Of a DNA stretch of 64,000 nt, positions 16,037 through 24,998 are shown piece after piece. Location of the stretch: the NCBI RefSeq assembly GCF_036226505.1, contig NZ_CP108484.1:620001-684000 (forward strand). The letters run 5' to 3'. The position numbers and the translations under genes are program-made. How positions within the stretch are numbered: the first letter of the stretch is position 1; every line of letters starts with the position of its first letter. The notes beneath the pieces were generated by a model. That model was not told the origin of the DNA. It saw nothing but the letters and a program-made list of their open reading frames with translations, and did not search any database. The stretch comes from Kitasatospora sp. NBC_01246 (GTDB taxonomy: Bacteria; Actinomycetota; Actinomycetes; Streptomycetales; Streptomycetaceae).

Positions 16037-17311
16037 TCAGGCGCCCGCGTCCACCCGGCGCTCCGGCGCGCTCGTCGGGTCGAGGAAGATGCCCTCCAGG
16101 GTCAGATACGCCCCGCCCTGGGCCGCGTTGGAGAGCCCGAGGGTGGAGGCGGCCACCACGACGCGCTCGGCGGTGGGCCTGATCCGGCGCTCGTCGAGCA
16201 CCCGCTGCACGGCGTCGACCAGATAGCGGCCGAAGACCGCGAAGTACCCGCCGAGGACGATCCTCGGCGGGTTCAGCACGTCCACCAGGATGCCCAGCCC
16301 GAGGGCCAGGTCGTCCGCGATCAGGGCCAGCGCAGCCAGCGTCCGCTGCTCGCCCCGGTCCGCCCGCGCCAGCAGCTCGTCCAGGCGCTGCGCGAGGTCG
16401 ACCGACCGGTCGTGCACCCGGTCGGTGCGATCGGCAGCCGCGTCCAGGAAGGCCTGCAGGCCCACCGCGGTCTCCCAGCAGCCCGTCCGGCCGCAGGCGC
16501 AGGGGCGCTCCCGGCGGTCGACGTGCATGTGCCCGATCTCGGAGCCGCGCAGCAGCTTGCCGCCGGAGAGGCTGGCGCCGCCGACGCCGATCCCGCCGGT
16601 GACGTAGACCAGTTCACGGACGTCGTCGGCGGCCGCGCGGAGGTACTCGGCCAGCGCCCCGGACTCGGCGTCGTTCGCGAGCAGGACGGGCGGGGCGGCC
16701 GGGCCGAGCCGCGCGCGCAGTTCGGCGGCGGCCGGCACGTCGCGCCAGCCGAAGTTGGTGGCCACCAGGACGGTGCCCGAGCCGGCGTCGACCTCGCCCT
16801 GGGTGACCAGGGTGACGCCCGCCGCGCTCATCCCCCGGGCGCCGATCTCGCGCAGACAGGCGCGGACCATCCCCGCGACCTCGTGCAGCGTCTCCTGCGG
16901 GCTCAGCTCCGGCAGGTCGATCCCGCGCCGCCGCTCGTGGACGACGGTGCCGCTCAGATCCACCGCCAGCACGGTGATGTGATCGACGCCCAGCTCGGCG
17001 CCGACCCCGCAGACCCAGCGCCCGTCGAGCGTGACCATGCGGTGCGGGCGGCCCACCGCGCCCGCCCGGTCCAGCTCGCCCTCGCGGGCCAGGCCGCGCT
17101 GGATCAGCTCGGTGACCAGCACCGAGACGGTGGCCTTCGGCAGCCCGGCGACGGCGGCGATCCGGGTGCGCGACTGCTCGCCGCTCTCCCTCAGCAGGCG
17201 CAGCACCAGGCCCAGGTTGTTGCGGCGCATGGACCCCTTGTCGGCGGCGTCGGGGTAGCCCGCCATGATGCCGGCGGCCCCGGTGGTGCCACTGCCCCGT
17301 GCTTCCTGCAC
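16037..17311 (-). CDS. ROK family transcriptional repressor (NagC/XylR type)
   Basis: A 424-residue ROK regulator. Residues about 28-85 form a MarR-like winged helix (RRNNLGLVLRLLRESGEQSRTRIAAVAGLPKATVS). The sugar-binding half follows, with GVGAELGVDHITVLAVDL in place of the kinase ATP loop and the zinc motif CACGRTGCWE. The start is GTG with AGGAGA just upstream. It is divergent from the second sugar operon, and the shared promoter carries TTAGTTC-N11-GAACTAA, an operator shape known for XylR-type ROK repressors. It therefore very likely represses 17504-22523 and is relieved by the imported sugar. Confidence 0.9.
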   Translation of the reverse strand: MQEARGSGTTGAAGIMAGYPDAADKGSMRRNNLGLVLRLLRESGEQSRTRIAAVAGLPKATVSVLVTELIQRGLAREGELDRAGAVGRPHRMVTLDGRWVCGVGAELGVDHITVLAVDLSGTVVHERRRGIDLPELSPQETLHEVAGMVRACLREIGARGMSAAGVTLVTQGEVDAGSGTVLVATNFGWRDVPAAAELRARLGPAAPPVLLANDAESGALAEYLRAAADDVRELVYVTGGIGVGGASLSGGKLLRGSEIGHMHVDRRERPCACGRTGCWETAVGLQAFLDAAADRTDRVHDRSVDLAQRLDELLARADRGEQRTLAALALIADDLALGLGILVDVLNPPRIVLGGYFAVFGRYLVDAVQRVLDERRIRPTAERVVVAASTLGLSNAAQGGAYLTLEGIFLDPTSAPERRVDAGA

Positions 17312-17395
17312 TGTCTCTCCTGTTCCCGAGGGTGCCGACGGCGCCCATGGTAGTTGTCGCGGCGATCGGAATAACGGCCTTGCCGGCGCTGGACC

Positions 17396-17435
17396 TTGAC
17401 AATACCCACCTTAGTTCAGACACTAGCCGAACTAA
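17396..17435 (+). promoter_or_regulatory. Promoter of second sugar operon with ROK-type operator
   Basis: A TTGACA -35 box (17396-17401) is followed after 17 bases by GACACT as a weak -10. The inverted repeat TTAGTTC-N11-GAACTAA (17411-17435) covers this -10. Bacillus XylR operators have the same TTAGTT...AACTAA outer arms, so the adjacent ROK repressor is the natural ligand. Confidence 0.75.
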
Positions 17436-17503
17436 CAAGCCCGAGGGTGCGGCCTTCCCCCCAGGCCCCCTCCACCGCTTGTCCCCTGGAGAGGAATCAC
17501 ACG

Positions 17504-18802
17504 ATGGGCAGAACCTCGACCACCACCCGGGTCCTCGGCACCGCCACCGTGGCGGTGCTGGCCCTGACCGCCACCGCCTGCGGCAGCGGCTCCGAGAGCA
17601 CGGCCGGCGGCTCGTCCGGCAGCTTCGCCTACTGGTCGATGTGGCGGGCCGACGAGGCCCAGGCCAAGGTGATCAAGGCGGCGATCGACCAGTTCCAGAC
17701 CGACACCGGCATCAAGGTCGACATCACCTGGGCCGGACGCGACGTCAAGAAGAAGATCGGCCCGGCGATCGCCACCAACCAGGCCCCCGACCTGTGGGAC
17801 CAGGGCGCCGACGGCGTCTACGGGGCGACCGCCCAGGCCGGCCAGGCGCTCGACCTGTCCGACGTCCTCGGCATGGAGGTGCCCGGCGAGGGCAGGAAGG
17901 TGTCCGACGTCGTCCCCGCGAAGTACCTGGACGCCCTGCCCAAGGACCCGGACGGCAGGAACCACTACGTGATCCCGTACGAGATCTCCTCGGGCGCCCT
18001 CTTCTACAACACGGCCGACCCCGACATCGCCGCCGCCATGCCGAGCCCGCCGGCGAGCTGGGCCGACTTCCTCAAGGTCTGCGACGCGCTCAAGGCCAAG
18101 GGCCGGGCCTGTCTGGCCTCCGACGGCGAACTCGCCTGGGAGAACGGCCTGATCCTGGACTACCTGCTGTCCGCCGGCGGGGTCGGCTTCAGCGCGCTGA
18201 GCTCCGACCCGTCCGGCGCGAGCTGGGACGCCCCGGCCGTGCTCACCGCCGCCAGGCAGACCGAGCAACTGGTGAGGGGCGGCCACCTGATCAGCGGCTA
18301 CGACGCCACCAAGTTCCCCGCCCAGGAGACCAATTGGGCCGCCGGCAAGGCCGCGTTCTACCCGGACGGCAGCTGGGTCACCGACGAGGTGGCCAAGCAG
18401 CTCCCCGCGGACTGGGAGATGGGCGCGATGCTGCCGCCCGGCGCCGTCAACGCGGACTCGATGATGTTCGGCTTCGCGATACCGAAGAAGGCCAAGCACT
18501 CCGCCGCGGCCAAGAGGTTCATCGCCTACTTCCTGCAGAAGAAGACCCTCGCCGGGATCTCCACCGAGGCCGGGAACATCACGCCGCGCTCCGACATCCC
18601 CGCCCCGGCCGCGCTCACCGACATCCAGAAGGCGCTGGACGCCGCGCCCGTCCGCCTCACCTACGACGGCGTGGCCGGCGACTACCCCACCAAGGTCTTC
18701 AACCAGAACTTCCTCGACCTCTGGCACGGCAAGACCTCCGCCGAGCAGTTCGTCGCGAAGATGAAGTCCGACCAGGCCTCCTTCTGGAAGAGCCAGGGCT
18801 GA
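17504..18802 (+). CDS. Sugar ABC transporter substrate-binding lipoprotein (second operon)
   Basis: A 432-residue family-1 solute-binding lipoprotein. The signal sequence MGRTSTTTRVLGTATVAVLALTATAC ends in a lipobox (TATAC). The mature protein has SFAYWSMWRADEAQAKVIKAAIDQF, ATNQAPDLWDQGADG and YVIPYEISSGALFYN, typical of oligosaccharide or xylan-type binders. I took the ATG at 17504, with GGAGAGGA upstream, and not the frame extension from 17396, which would run through the operator. It is the first gene of a four-gene operon controlled by the divergent ROK repressor. Confidence 0.9.
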   Translation: MGRTSTTTRVLGTATVAVLALTATACGSGSESTAGGSSGSFAYWSMWRADEAQAKVIKAAIDQFQTDTGIKVDITWAGRDVKKKIGPAIATNQAPDLWDQGADGVYGATAQAGQALDLSDVLGMEVPGEGRKVSDVVPAKYLDALPKDPDGRNHYVIPYEISSGALFYNTADPDIAAAMPSPPASWADFLKVCDALKAKGRACLASDGELAWENGLILDYLLSAGGVGFSALSSDPSGASWDAPAVLTAARQTEQLVRGGHLISGYDATKFPAQETNWAAGKAAFYPDGSWVTDEVAKQLPADWEMGAMLPPGAVNADSMMFGFAIPKKAKHSAAAKRFIAYFLQKKTLAGISTEAGNITPRSDIPAPAALTDIQKALDAAPVRLTYDGVAGDYPTKVFNQNFLDLWHGKTSAEQFVAKMKSDQASFWKSQG

Positions 18803-18809
18803 GGCGACG

Positions 18810-19769
18810 ATGGCCACCGCACTCCAGGACCCGCCCGCCGTGCGCGGCGGCGGGCGCGCGCAGCCGGTGAACGCCGGCACCTCACCGCTGGAACGCCAGC
18901 ACCGGCGCATCTTCTGGCCGTTCGTCGGCCCCGCGCTGCTCGTCTACGGCGTGCTGTTCCTGGTCCCGATCGGCTACGCCGCCTGGACCAGCCTCTACAA
19001 GTGGGACGGCATGGGCGCCAAGCACTGGCGCGGCCTGCGGAACTACCGGATCCTCTTCGAGGACGCGGCGTTCCGGACCTCCCTGGTCAACACGCTGGAG
19101 ATCCTCTTCGTCGGCGGCGCGATCACCTTCGCGATCAGCCTGGCGCTCACCCTGGTCCTGCGCGAGATGCGGGCCCGGCTGTTCGCCCGCTCGGTGCTCT
19201 TCTTCCCGTGCCTGGTGAACGCGATGGTGTTCGGCATCGCGGCCGGCTTCCTGTTCTCCCCCGACGGCCCGGTCAACACCGTGCTGCACTGGCTCGGCGC
19301 CGCGACCCCGCCCAAGTGGCTCGCCACCGACAACCTCTTCCCGATGATCGTCGCCACCCTGGTCTGGACGGCCACCGGCTACTACACCGCGATCATCATG
19401 GCGGCGGTCGACCAGATCCCCGAATACCTCTACGAGGCGGCCGAGTTGGACGGCGCCAGCGCCTTCCGCCGGTTCCGGCACATCACCCTGCCGCTCGCCT
19501 GGGACGTGATCTCGGTCTGCGCCGTGCTCTGGACGGTCAGCTCGGTGAAGATCTTCGAACTGATCCTGATGTACGGCGGCAGCAACTCCAGCCAGCCCCC
19601 GGTCGACACCTGGAACACCGCGATGTACGTCTACGCCGAGGCGTTCCCGCAGACCTCGGCGCCGCAGCTCGGCATGGCCACCGCCGCCGCCCTGGTCAGC
19701 CTGGTGATGGTCGGGGTGATCACGCTGGCGCTGCGCCGGCTGATGCGCCGCGCCGCCGTCGAATACTGA
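18810..19769 (+). CDS. Sugar ABC transporter permease (MalF/UgpA type, second operon)
   Basis: A 319-residue membrane permease starting 8 bp after the binding-protein gene. It has hydrophobic segments at VGPALLVYGVLFLVPIGYAAW and later, and the ATPase-contact loop LYEAAELDGASAFRRFRHITLPLAW. As in the first operon, no ATPase gene is present, so MsiK is the presumed energy partner. Confidence 0.9.
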   Translation: MATALQDPPAVRGGGRAQPVNAGTSPLERQHRRIFWPFVGPALLVYGVLFLVPIGYAAWTSLYKWDGMGAKHWRGLRNYRILFEDAAFRTSLVNTLEILFVGGAITFAISLALTLVLREMRARLFARSVLFFPCLVNAMVFGIAAGFLFSPDGPVNTVLHWLGAATPPKWLATDNLFPMIVATLVWTATGYYTAIIMAAVDQIPEYLYEAAELDGASAFRRFRHITLPLAWDVISVCAVLWTVSSVKIFELILMYGGSNSSQPPVDTWNTAMYVYAEAFPQTSAPQLGMATAAALVSLVMVGVITLALRRLMRRAAVEY

Positions 19770-19791
19770 CCCCCTCAGAAAGGCAACTCCC

Positions 19792-20637
19792 GTGCGTACC
19801 AAGCACAGAGCCGCGGGGCCTGCGATGCGGATCGCCAGAGGCGTGGTGTGGGTCGTCGTCGCCGTCGACCTGCTGCTCATCCTGTGGGTCTTCCTGACCT
19901 CGCTGCGCGGCAGCACCGACATCTTCGCCCACCCCTTCGGCCTGCCCACCGACCCGCACCCGGACAACTACGGGCGCGCGCTGGACGACGGCGGCTTCGG
20001 CCGGGCCGCGCTCAACAGCGTGCTCGTCGCCGCGCTCTCCTCGGTGGCCGCCGTCGCCCTGGCCGCACCCGCCGCCTACATGCTGGCGCGGCGCCGCACC
20101 CGCACCTCCTCGGTGCTGACCATGACCTTCGCCATGGGACTCGGCGTCCCCGGGCAGGTCCTGGTCGTGCCGCTCTTCATCGGCCTGGCCCAGGTGAACC
20201 TGACGGACAGCCTGCTCGGCCTCGGCCTGGTCTACGTGGGCCTGGCGATGCCGTTCACCGTCTACCTGCTGACCGGCTTCTTCAGCGGGGTCCCGGCCGT
20301 CCTGGAGGAGGCCGCCACCCTCGACGGGGCCGGGCCGCTGCGGACCTTCCTCCAGGTGATCGTCCCGGTCGCCCGGGGCGGACTCATCACCGCCTTCCTG
20401 CTCCAGGTCATCGGGGCCTGGAACGAGACCCTCTTCGCCCTGGTGCTCAACCACGGCGAGGACAAGATCACGCTGCCGGTCGCGCTGGCGAACTTCGTCG
20501 CCACCGAGCAGCTCAACGGAATGGACTGGGGGACCATGTTCGCCGGCGTCTGCCTCATCCTCGCACCGATGCTCGCCCTCTTCTCCTGGCTGGGCACCCG
20601 GATCATCCAGGGCATGACGGTGGGGATCGGCAAATGA
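19792..20637 (+). CDS. Sugar ABC transporter permease (MalG/UgpE type, second operon)
   Basis: A 281-residue permease with a GTG start preceded by AGAAAGG. The first membrane segment is VVWVVVAVDLLLILWVFLTSL, and the EAA loop reads LEEAATLDGAGPLRTFLQVIVPVARGG. The protein ends IIQGMTVGIGK, as MalG-type subunits do. Its stop overlaps the DUF5107 start in ATGA, so the two are translationally coupled. Confidence 0.9.
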   Translation: MRTKHRAAGPAMRIARGVVWVVVAVDLLLILWVFLTSLRGSTDIFAHPFGLPTDPHPDNYGRALDDGGFGRAALNSVLVAALSSVAAVALAAPAAYMLARRRTRTSSVLTMTFAMGLGVPGQVLVVPLFIGLAQVNLTDSLLGLGLVYVGLAMPFTVYLLTGFFSGVPAVLEEAATLDGAGPLRTFLQVIVPVARGGLITAFLLQVIGAWNETLFALVLNHGEDKITLPVALANFVATEQLNGMDWGTMFAGVCLILAPMLALFSWLGTRIIQGMTVGIGK

Positions 20638-22523
20638 CCTCCACCCTGCGCACCGGCCTGCTGCGGATCGAGGGCGCGGCCGACCCGGCCGCCGGCTGCC
20701 TCCCGATCCTGCGCGGACTGCCCGCCCGCACCGCCGACGACGCCGGGGCCACCGACCCCGAGATGCGCCGCAACCTCGGCTACGGCCGCCCGCACACCCT
20801 GCTGCCCTACACCCGGCAGGACCGCTACGACCGCTCCCGCACCACGCGTGAACTGCCCACCGTCGTCCTGGAGAACGAGCACCTCACCGCCACCTTCCTG
20901 CCCGGCTACGGCGGCCGGCTCTGGTCCCTGGTGCACCGCCCCTCCGGCCGCGAACTGCTGCACCGCAACCCCGTCCTGCAGCCCGCCAACCTCGCCCTGC
21001 GGGACGCCTGGATCGCCGGCGGGGTGGAGTGGAACCTCGGCACCACCGGGCACTGGCCGCTCACCTGCGAGCCGCTGCACGCCGTCCGGACCACCACCGC
21101 GGACGGCACGCCGGTGCTGCGGATGTACGAGTTCGAACGGCTGCGGCGGCTGGTGCTGCAGATCGACGCCTGGCTGCCGGCCGGCTCGCCGGTGCTGTAC
21201 GTCCACGTCTGCGTCCAGAACCCGAACGACGCCGAGGTCCCGGTCTACTGGTGGTCCAACATCGCCGTCCCCGAGACCGGGCAAACCAGGGTGGTCGGCC
21301 CCGCCGACCACGCCTTCCACTTCGACTACACCGCCGACCTGCGGCACGTCCCGTTCCCCGAGTACGACGGGGCCGACCGCAGCTACCCCGGCCGGCTGCC
21401 CCGCGCGGCGGACTACTTCCTGGACATCCCGGACGCCGAGCGCCGGTGGATCACCGCCCTGGACGGCACCGGCGCCGGCCTGGTGCAGGCCTCGACCGAC
21501 CGGCTGCGCGGCCGCAAGCTCTTCCACTGGGGCACCGCCACCGGCGGCGCGCACTGGCAGGAGTGGCTCTCCGGTCCCGACGCGCCCTACCTGGAGATCC
21601 AGGCCGGCCTGGCCAGGACCCAGCTGGAGCACCTGCCGATGCCGGCCGGCGAGAGCTGGTCCTGGGTCGAGGCCTACGGGCTGCTGGAAGTCGACCCGGC
21701 CGCCGCGCACGGCGACTGGGGGACGGCCCGCTCGGCGGCCGCGGCCGCGCTGGCCACCCTCGTCCCGCCCGGCCGCCTGGAGGACGCGCTGTCCCGGGTG
21801 GCGGAGTTCGGCGAACCGACGGAACTGCTCGGCGAGGGGTCCGGCTGGGGAGCGCTGGAGATCGCGGCCGGCGCCCTGCCCGCCTCGGCCGCCCGGCCGT
21901 TCGGTGACGCGCAGGCCGAACAGCGGCCGTGGGCCGAGCTGCTGGCCACCGGCCGGCTGCCGCTCTGCGACCCGCCGGCCGCCCCGGTCACCGGAGGCCA
22001 CTGGCGCGAACGGCTGGAGGCCGCCGAGCCGGACTGGCACGTGCTCCACCAGCTCGCTCTCGTGTACCTGTCCGAGGGCGAGGACGACGCCGCCCGCACC
22101 GCCTGGAAGCGCTCCGTCGCCGAACGGCCGACCCCGTGGGCGCTGCGCGCCCTGGCGTTCCTCACCGAGGCCCCCGAGGAGTCGGCCGACCTGCTGGCCC
22201 ACGCGGTCCGGCTGCGCCCGGACCTCCTGGAGCTCACCGTCGAGTTCCTCGACGCCCTGGCCGCGGCCGGCCGCCACCGGCAGGCCCTGGCCGTCGTCGA
22301 AGGCCTGACCGGGAGCGCCCGCCGGCACGGCCGGATCCGCCTCGCCGAGGCGAGGGCGGCGCACGCCCTGGGCGACCAGGACCGGGTGCGCCGGCTGCTC
22401 GCCGAGGGCATCCAGGTCGACAACATGCGCGAGGGCGAGGACTCGTTGGACACCCTCTGGCTCGCCGTCCACCCCGGGACGCCGGTCCCGCCGGTCTACG
22501 ACTTCCGGATGTCGCAGACCTGA
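20634..22523 (+). CDS. DUF5107 domain protein with C-terminal TPR-like repeats
   Basis: A 629-residue cytoplasmic protein. The first about 300 residues match the DUF5107 pattern found with sugar ABC transporters (ENEHLTATFLPGYGGRLWSLVHRPSGRELL, then GGVEWNLGTTGHWPLTCEPLH, ending WIEAYG-like at SWVEAYGLLEVDP). This fold resembles galactose-mutarotase/glycosidase sandwiches. The C-terminal third is helical and Ala-rich with TPR-like units (ALVYLSEGEDDAARTAWKRSVAERP). Family members are proposed to act on imported oligosaccharides; the reaction is not established. Coupling to the permease by ATGA supports that role. Confidence 0.8.
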   Translation: MTSTLRTGLLRIEGAADPAAGCLPILRGLPARTADDAGATDPEMRRNLGYGRPHTLLPYTRQDRYDRSRTTRELPTVVLENEHLTATFLPGYGGRLWSLVHRPSGRELLHRNPVLQPANLALRDAWIAGGVEWNLGTTGHWPLTCEPLHAVRTTTADGTPVLRMYEFERLRRLVLQIDAWLPAGSPVLYVHVCVQNPNDAEVPVYWWSNIAVPETGQTRVVGPADHAFHFDYTADLRHVPFPEYDGADRSYPGRLPRAADYFLDIPDAERRWITALDGTGAGLVQASTDRLRGRKLFHWGTATGGAHWQEWLSGPDAPYLEIQAGLARTQLEHLPMPAGESWSWVEAYGLLEVDPAAAHGDWGTARSAAAAALATLVPPGRLEDALSRVAEFGEPTELLGEGSGWGALEIAAGALPASAARPFGDAQAEQRPWAELLATGRLPLCDPPAAPVTGGHWRERLEAAEPDWHVLHQLALVYLSEGEDDAARTAWKRSVAERPTPWALRALAFLTEAPEESADLLAHAVRLRPDLLELTVEFLDALAAAGRHRQALAVVEGLTGSARRHGRIRLAEARAAHALGDQDRVRRLLAEGIQVDNMREGEDSLDTLWLAVHPGTPVPPVYDFRMSQT

Positions 22524-22532
22524 CCCCCCGAC

Positions 22533-22587
22533 CTCCGCCCCGCCCCGGCGGGGCGGAGCCGCGGCGGCCCTCCCTCCGCCGCCGCGG
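22533..22587 (+). terminator. Two consecutive GC hairpins after the second sugar operon
   Basis: The first hairpin (22533-22558) has 12-bp arms starting CTCCGCCCCG. The second (22559-22587) has 9-bp arms CCGCGGCGG around an 11-nt loop. They separate the DUF5107 gene from the secreted-protein gene. Confidence 0.6.
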
Positions 22588-22646
22588 CCGCGGACCGACC
22601 CCGGGTCCGCGCACCGCAGTACGCCCCCACCCCCGAAGGAGTGCTC

Positions 22647-24872
22647 GTGCCATCCCTTCCCAGAACCCTCGTGGCCACCCTCACGGCCGCCACCCTCACC
22701 CTGGCCGGCGGCGCCCTCACGGCCCCACCCGCGTCGGCGGCCCCCGCCGTCACCGGCTACACCGTCAGCGTCGGCTCCACCGGCCGCTACCCCACCCCGA
22801 CCGACACCACGGCGGCCCCGTACACCGACAAGGACGGCACCTTCTACTTCCAGCAGTCCGCGGCGCTGTACGGGGCCACCGACCCGCGTGAGTGGGAGTT
22901 CTTCACCGGCGCGGACTTCGACTCCGCCACCAGGTCCGCCGCGATCAGCGACGCGGTGAACCCCGCCAACCCGCAGGACGCGAACAACAACACGACCTGG
23001 CGCTGCAACAACAGCCCCACCGGCCGGGAGTCGAGCTTCGCGCCGAGCGGCTCCGGCTACGCCCAGAAGAACTACTGCGACCTCACCGGGGTCTGGGTCG
23101 ACCCGGACACCGGTGACTGGTACGGCCTGGTGCACAACGAGTTCACCCCGCAGCCCTTCGGGGACGGCCTGCACTTCGACGCGATCGACTACACGGTCTC
23201 GACCGACCAGGGCCGGACGTGGACCATCAGGAACCACGTCATCACCTCGCCGTACAGCACCGTACGCGGTGACACCGCCGCCTTCCCGAACCAGACCTAC
23301 GACTACGGCGACGGCGACCCGCGGCTCTTCGTGGACACCGCCTCCGGCTACTTCTACGTCTACTACGGCTCGCGGATCGTCGACAAGGGCGGCAGCTGGA
23401 AGGCGTTCTACGAACACGTCGCCCGGGCACCGATGTCCGCCAAGATGGCGCCCGACTCCTGGCAGAAGTGGTACGACGGCGCGTGGTCGCAGCCCGGCGT
23501 CGGCGGCCGGGAGAGCAACATGGTCCCGGTCGACGCGGCCAGCAGCACGGGGTACACCCCCGTCGCCAAGGAGTACGACCCGGCGAACACCGGCACCGCG
23601 GCCCAGCAGATCGCCGCCGGGAAGATGCCGCCGACCTCGCCGCTCTTCGTCATGGACATCACCTACAACGCCTACCTCGGCCTGTACATCGGTGAGCCCC
23701 AGGCGGTCAACCAGGACGGCACCTCGCCGCAGTACCTCTACGCGACCGACGACCTCGCGACCCAGAAGTGGTTCCCGATCGGCGACACCGGCAGCTACCA
23801 CACCGCCTCGTGGTACCGCTGGTTCGTCGACAGCGCGAACCGGACGAACTCGACGATCGTCGGCAAGAACTTCCGTGCCTACTGCGCGTTCGGCTGCTCG
23901 GCGGGCGCCTCCGGCGAGTACGTCAACCTCGGCATCACCTCCTCGGCCCCCGCGCCCGCGCCCGTCGACCCGGCCAAGACCTACCGGATCGCCAACGGAA
24001 CCGGCCGGGTGCTCGCCCAGGTCTCCGGCAGCCAGGCGACCACCTCGACGGCCGCCGCCGGCGGATCGGGCCTGGAGTCGTGGAGCTTCGCCCCCACCGG
24101 CGACGGCGCCTACCGGGTCGTCAACTCCGCCACCGGCGGCCTGCTGGGTGTCGGCTCCACCGGCAAGGCCGACCGCGCCTGGGGGACGGCGCCGACCGTC
24201 ACCGCGGCCGGACCGGGCGGGCCCGCCGTCGGCCAGCAGTGGTTCGTCATCCCCGGCAAGACCGCCGCGGGTGCATCGACCGGCGCCTTCCGGCTGGTCA
24301 ACCGCTACAGCGGACTGGTGCTCGGCATGACGTCCGCCGCCGGCGCGCTGACCGGCACCACGCCCACCCGCAGCTGGACCGACACCACCGGCAACCCCGT
24401 CGGCGGCGGCGCCACCGCGGCCGACCAGGTGCTGACCCTGACCGCCACCGGTGACGCCGGCGGCTCACTCGACGGGATCCACACGCTCACCACCGGAGGC
24501 AAGGCGCTCGACGTCCCCGACCACTCCAAGACCCAGGGCACCCAGCTCGTCACCTGGACCGCCAACGGCGGCACCAACCAGAGCTGGACCTTCGCCCGGC
24601 AGTCCGACGGCAGCTACCGGCTCACCAACCGCGAGTCCGCGCTCTGCCTGGACGACAGCGGCGGCTCCACCGCGGCCGGCAACCCGATCATCCAGTGGGC
24701 CTGCACGGGCGCGACCAACCAGCGCTGGATCCTCACCGCGGTGAGCGGCGGCTACACCGTCGCCTCGAAGGCGAGCGGCCTGCTCCTCACCACCGCCGGC
24801 ACCGCCAACGGCGCCCTGGTGACCCAGCAGCCGGACACCGGGTCGGCCCGGCAGATCTGGTCCGTCAACTAG
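22647..24872 (+). CDS. Secreted protein with C-terminal ricin-type lectin domain; probable carbohydrate-active enzyme
   Basis: A 741-residue exported protein. The signal peptide runs to PPASAAPAV (about residue 30). Residues about 30-430 form a domain I do not recognise with certainty. It has Tyr/Trp/Asp-rich motifs such as YTDKDGTFYFQQSAALYG, VWVDPDTGDWYGLVHNEF and DGDPRLFVDTASGYFYVYYGS, which suggest a five-bladed propeller like GH43-type hydrolases. The C-terminal about 300 residues contain two lectin-like parts, the second (KALDVPDHSKTQGTQLVTW, then CLDDSGGST) clearly ricin-B-type. I place the start at the GTG at 22647, five bases after GAAGGAG. It may release the sugar imported by the preceding operon. 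Confidence 0.72.
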   Translation: MPSLPRTLVATLTAATLTLAGGALTAPPASAAPAVTGYTVSVGSTGRYPTPTDTTAAPYTDKDGTFYFQQSAALYGATDPREWEFFTGADFDSATRSAAISDAVNPANPQDANNNTTWRCNNSPTGRESSFAPSGSGYAQKNYCDLTGVWVDPDTGDWYGLVHNEFTPQPFGDGLHFDAIDYTVSTDQGRTWTIRNHVITSPYSTVRGDTAAFPNQTYDYGDGDPRLFVDTASGYFYVYYGSRIVDKGGSWKAFYEHVARAPMSAKMAPDSWQKWYDGAWSQPGVGGRESNMVPVDAASSTGYTPVAKEYDPANTGTAAQQIAAGKMPPTSPLFVMDITYNAYLGLYIGEPQAVNQDGTSPQYLYATDDLATQKWFPIGDTGSYHTASWYRWFVDSANRTNSTIVGKNFRAYCAFGCSAGASGEYVNLGITSSAPAPAPVDPAKTYRIANGTGRVLAQVSGSQATTSTAAAGGSGLESWSFAPTGDGAYRVVNSATGGLLGVGSTGKADRAWGTAPTVTAAGPGGPAVGQQWFVIPGKTAAGASTGAFRLVNRYSGLVLGMTSAAGALTGTTPTRSWTDTTGNPVGGGATAADQVLTLTATGDAGGSLDGIHTLTTGGKALDVPDHSKTQGTQLVTWTANGGTNQSWTFARQSDGSYRLTNRESALCLDDSGGSTAAGNPIIQWACTGATNQRWILTAVSGGYTVASKASGLLLTTAGTANGALVTQQPDTGSARQIWSVN

Positions 24873-24886
24873 GACTGGTCCGCCGG

Positions 24887-24926
24887 GGCTCCGGCCCCGC
24901 GGGCGGCAGCCTGCGGGGCCGGAGCC
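24887..24926 (+). terminator. Hairpin after the secreted lectin protein
   Basis: Perfect 14-bp arms (GGCTCCGGCCCCGC and complement) with a 12-nt loop follow directly after the stop. Confidence 0.7.
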
Positions 24927-24998
24927 GGACCGGCGTCCGCACACCGGCGAGGACGACGGCGGTGCCCACCCCCACGCGTGCACCAGGAGGCCCACGAC

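Noticed and set aside
20262..23801. Very long minus-strand open frame (1179 codons)
   Set aside because: It is antisense to the clear permease, DUF5107 and secreted-protein genes and has a low-complexity Gly/Val/Arg composition typical of high-GC shadow frames.
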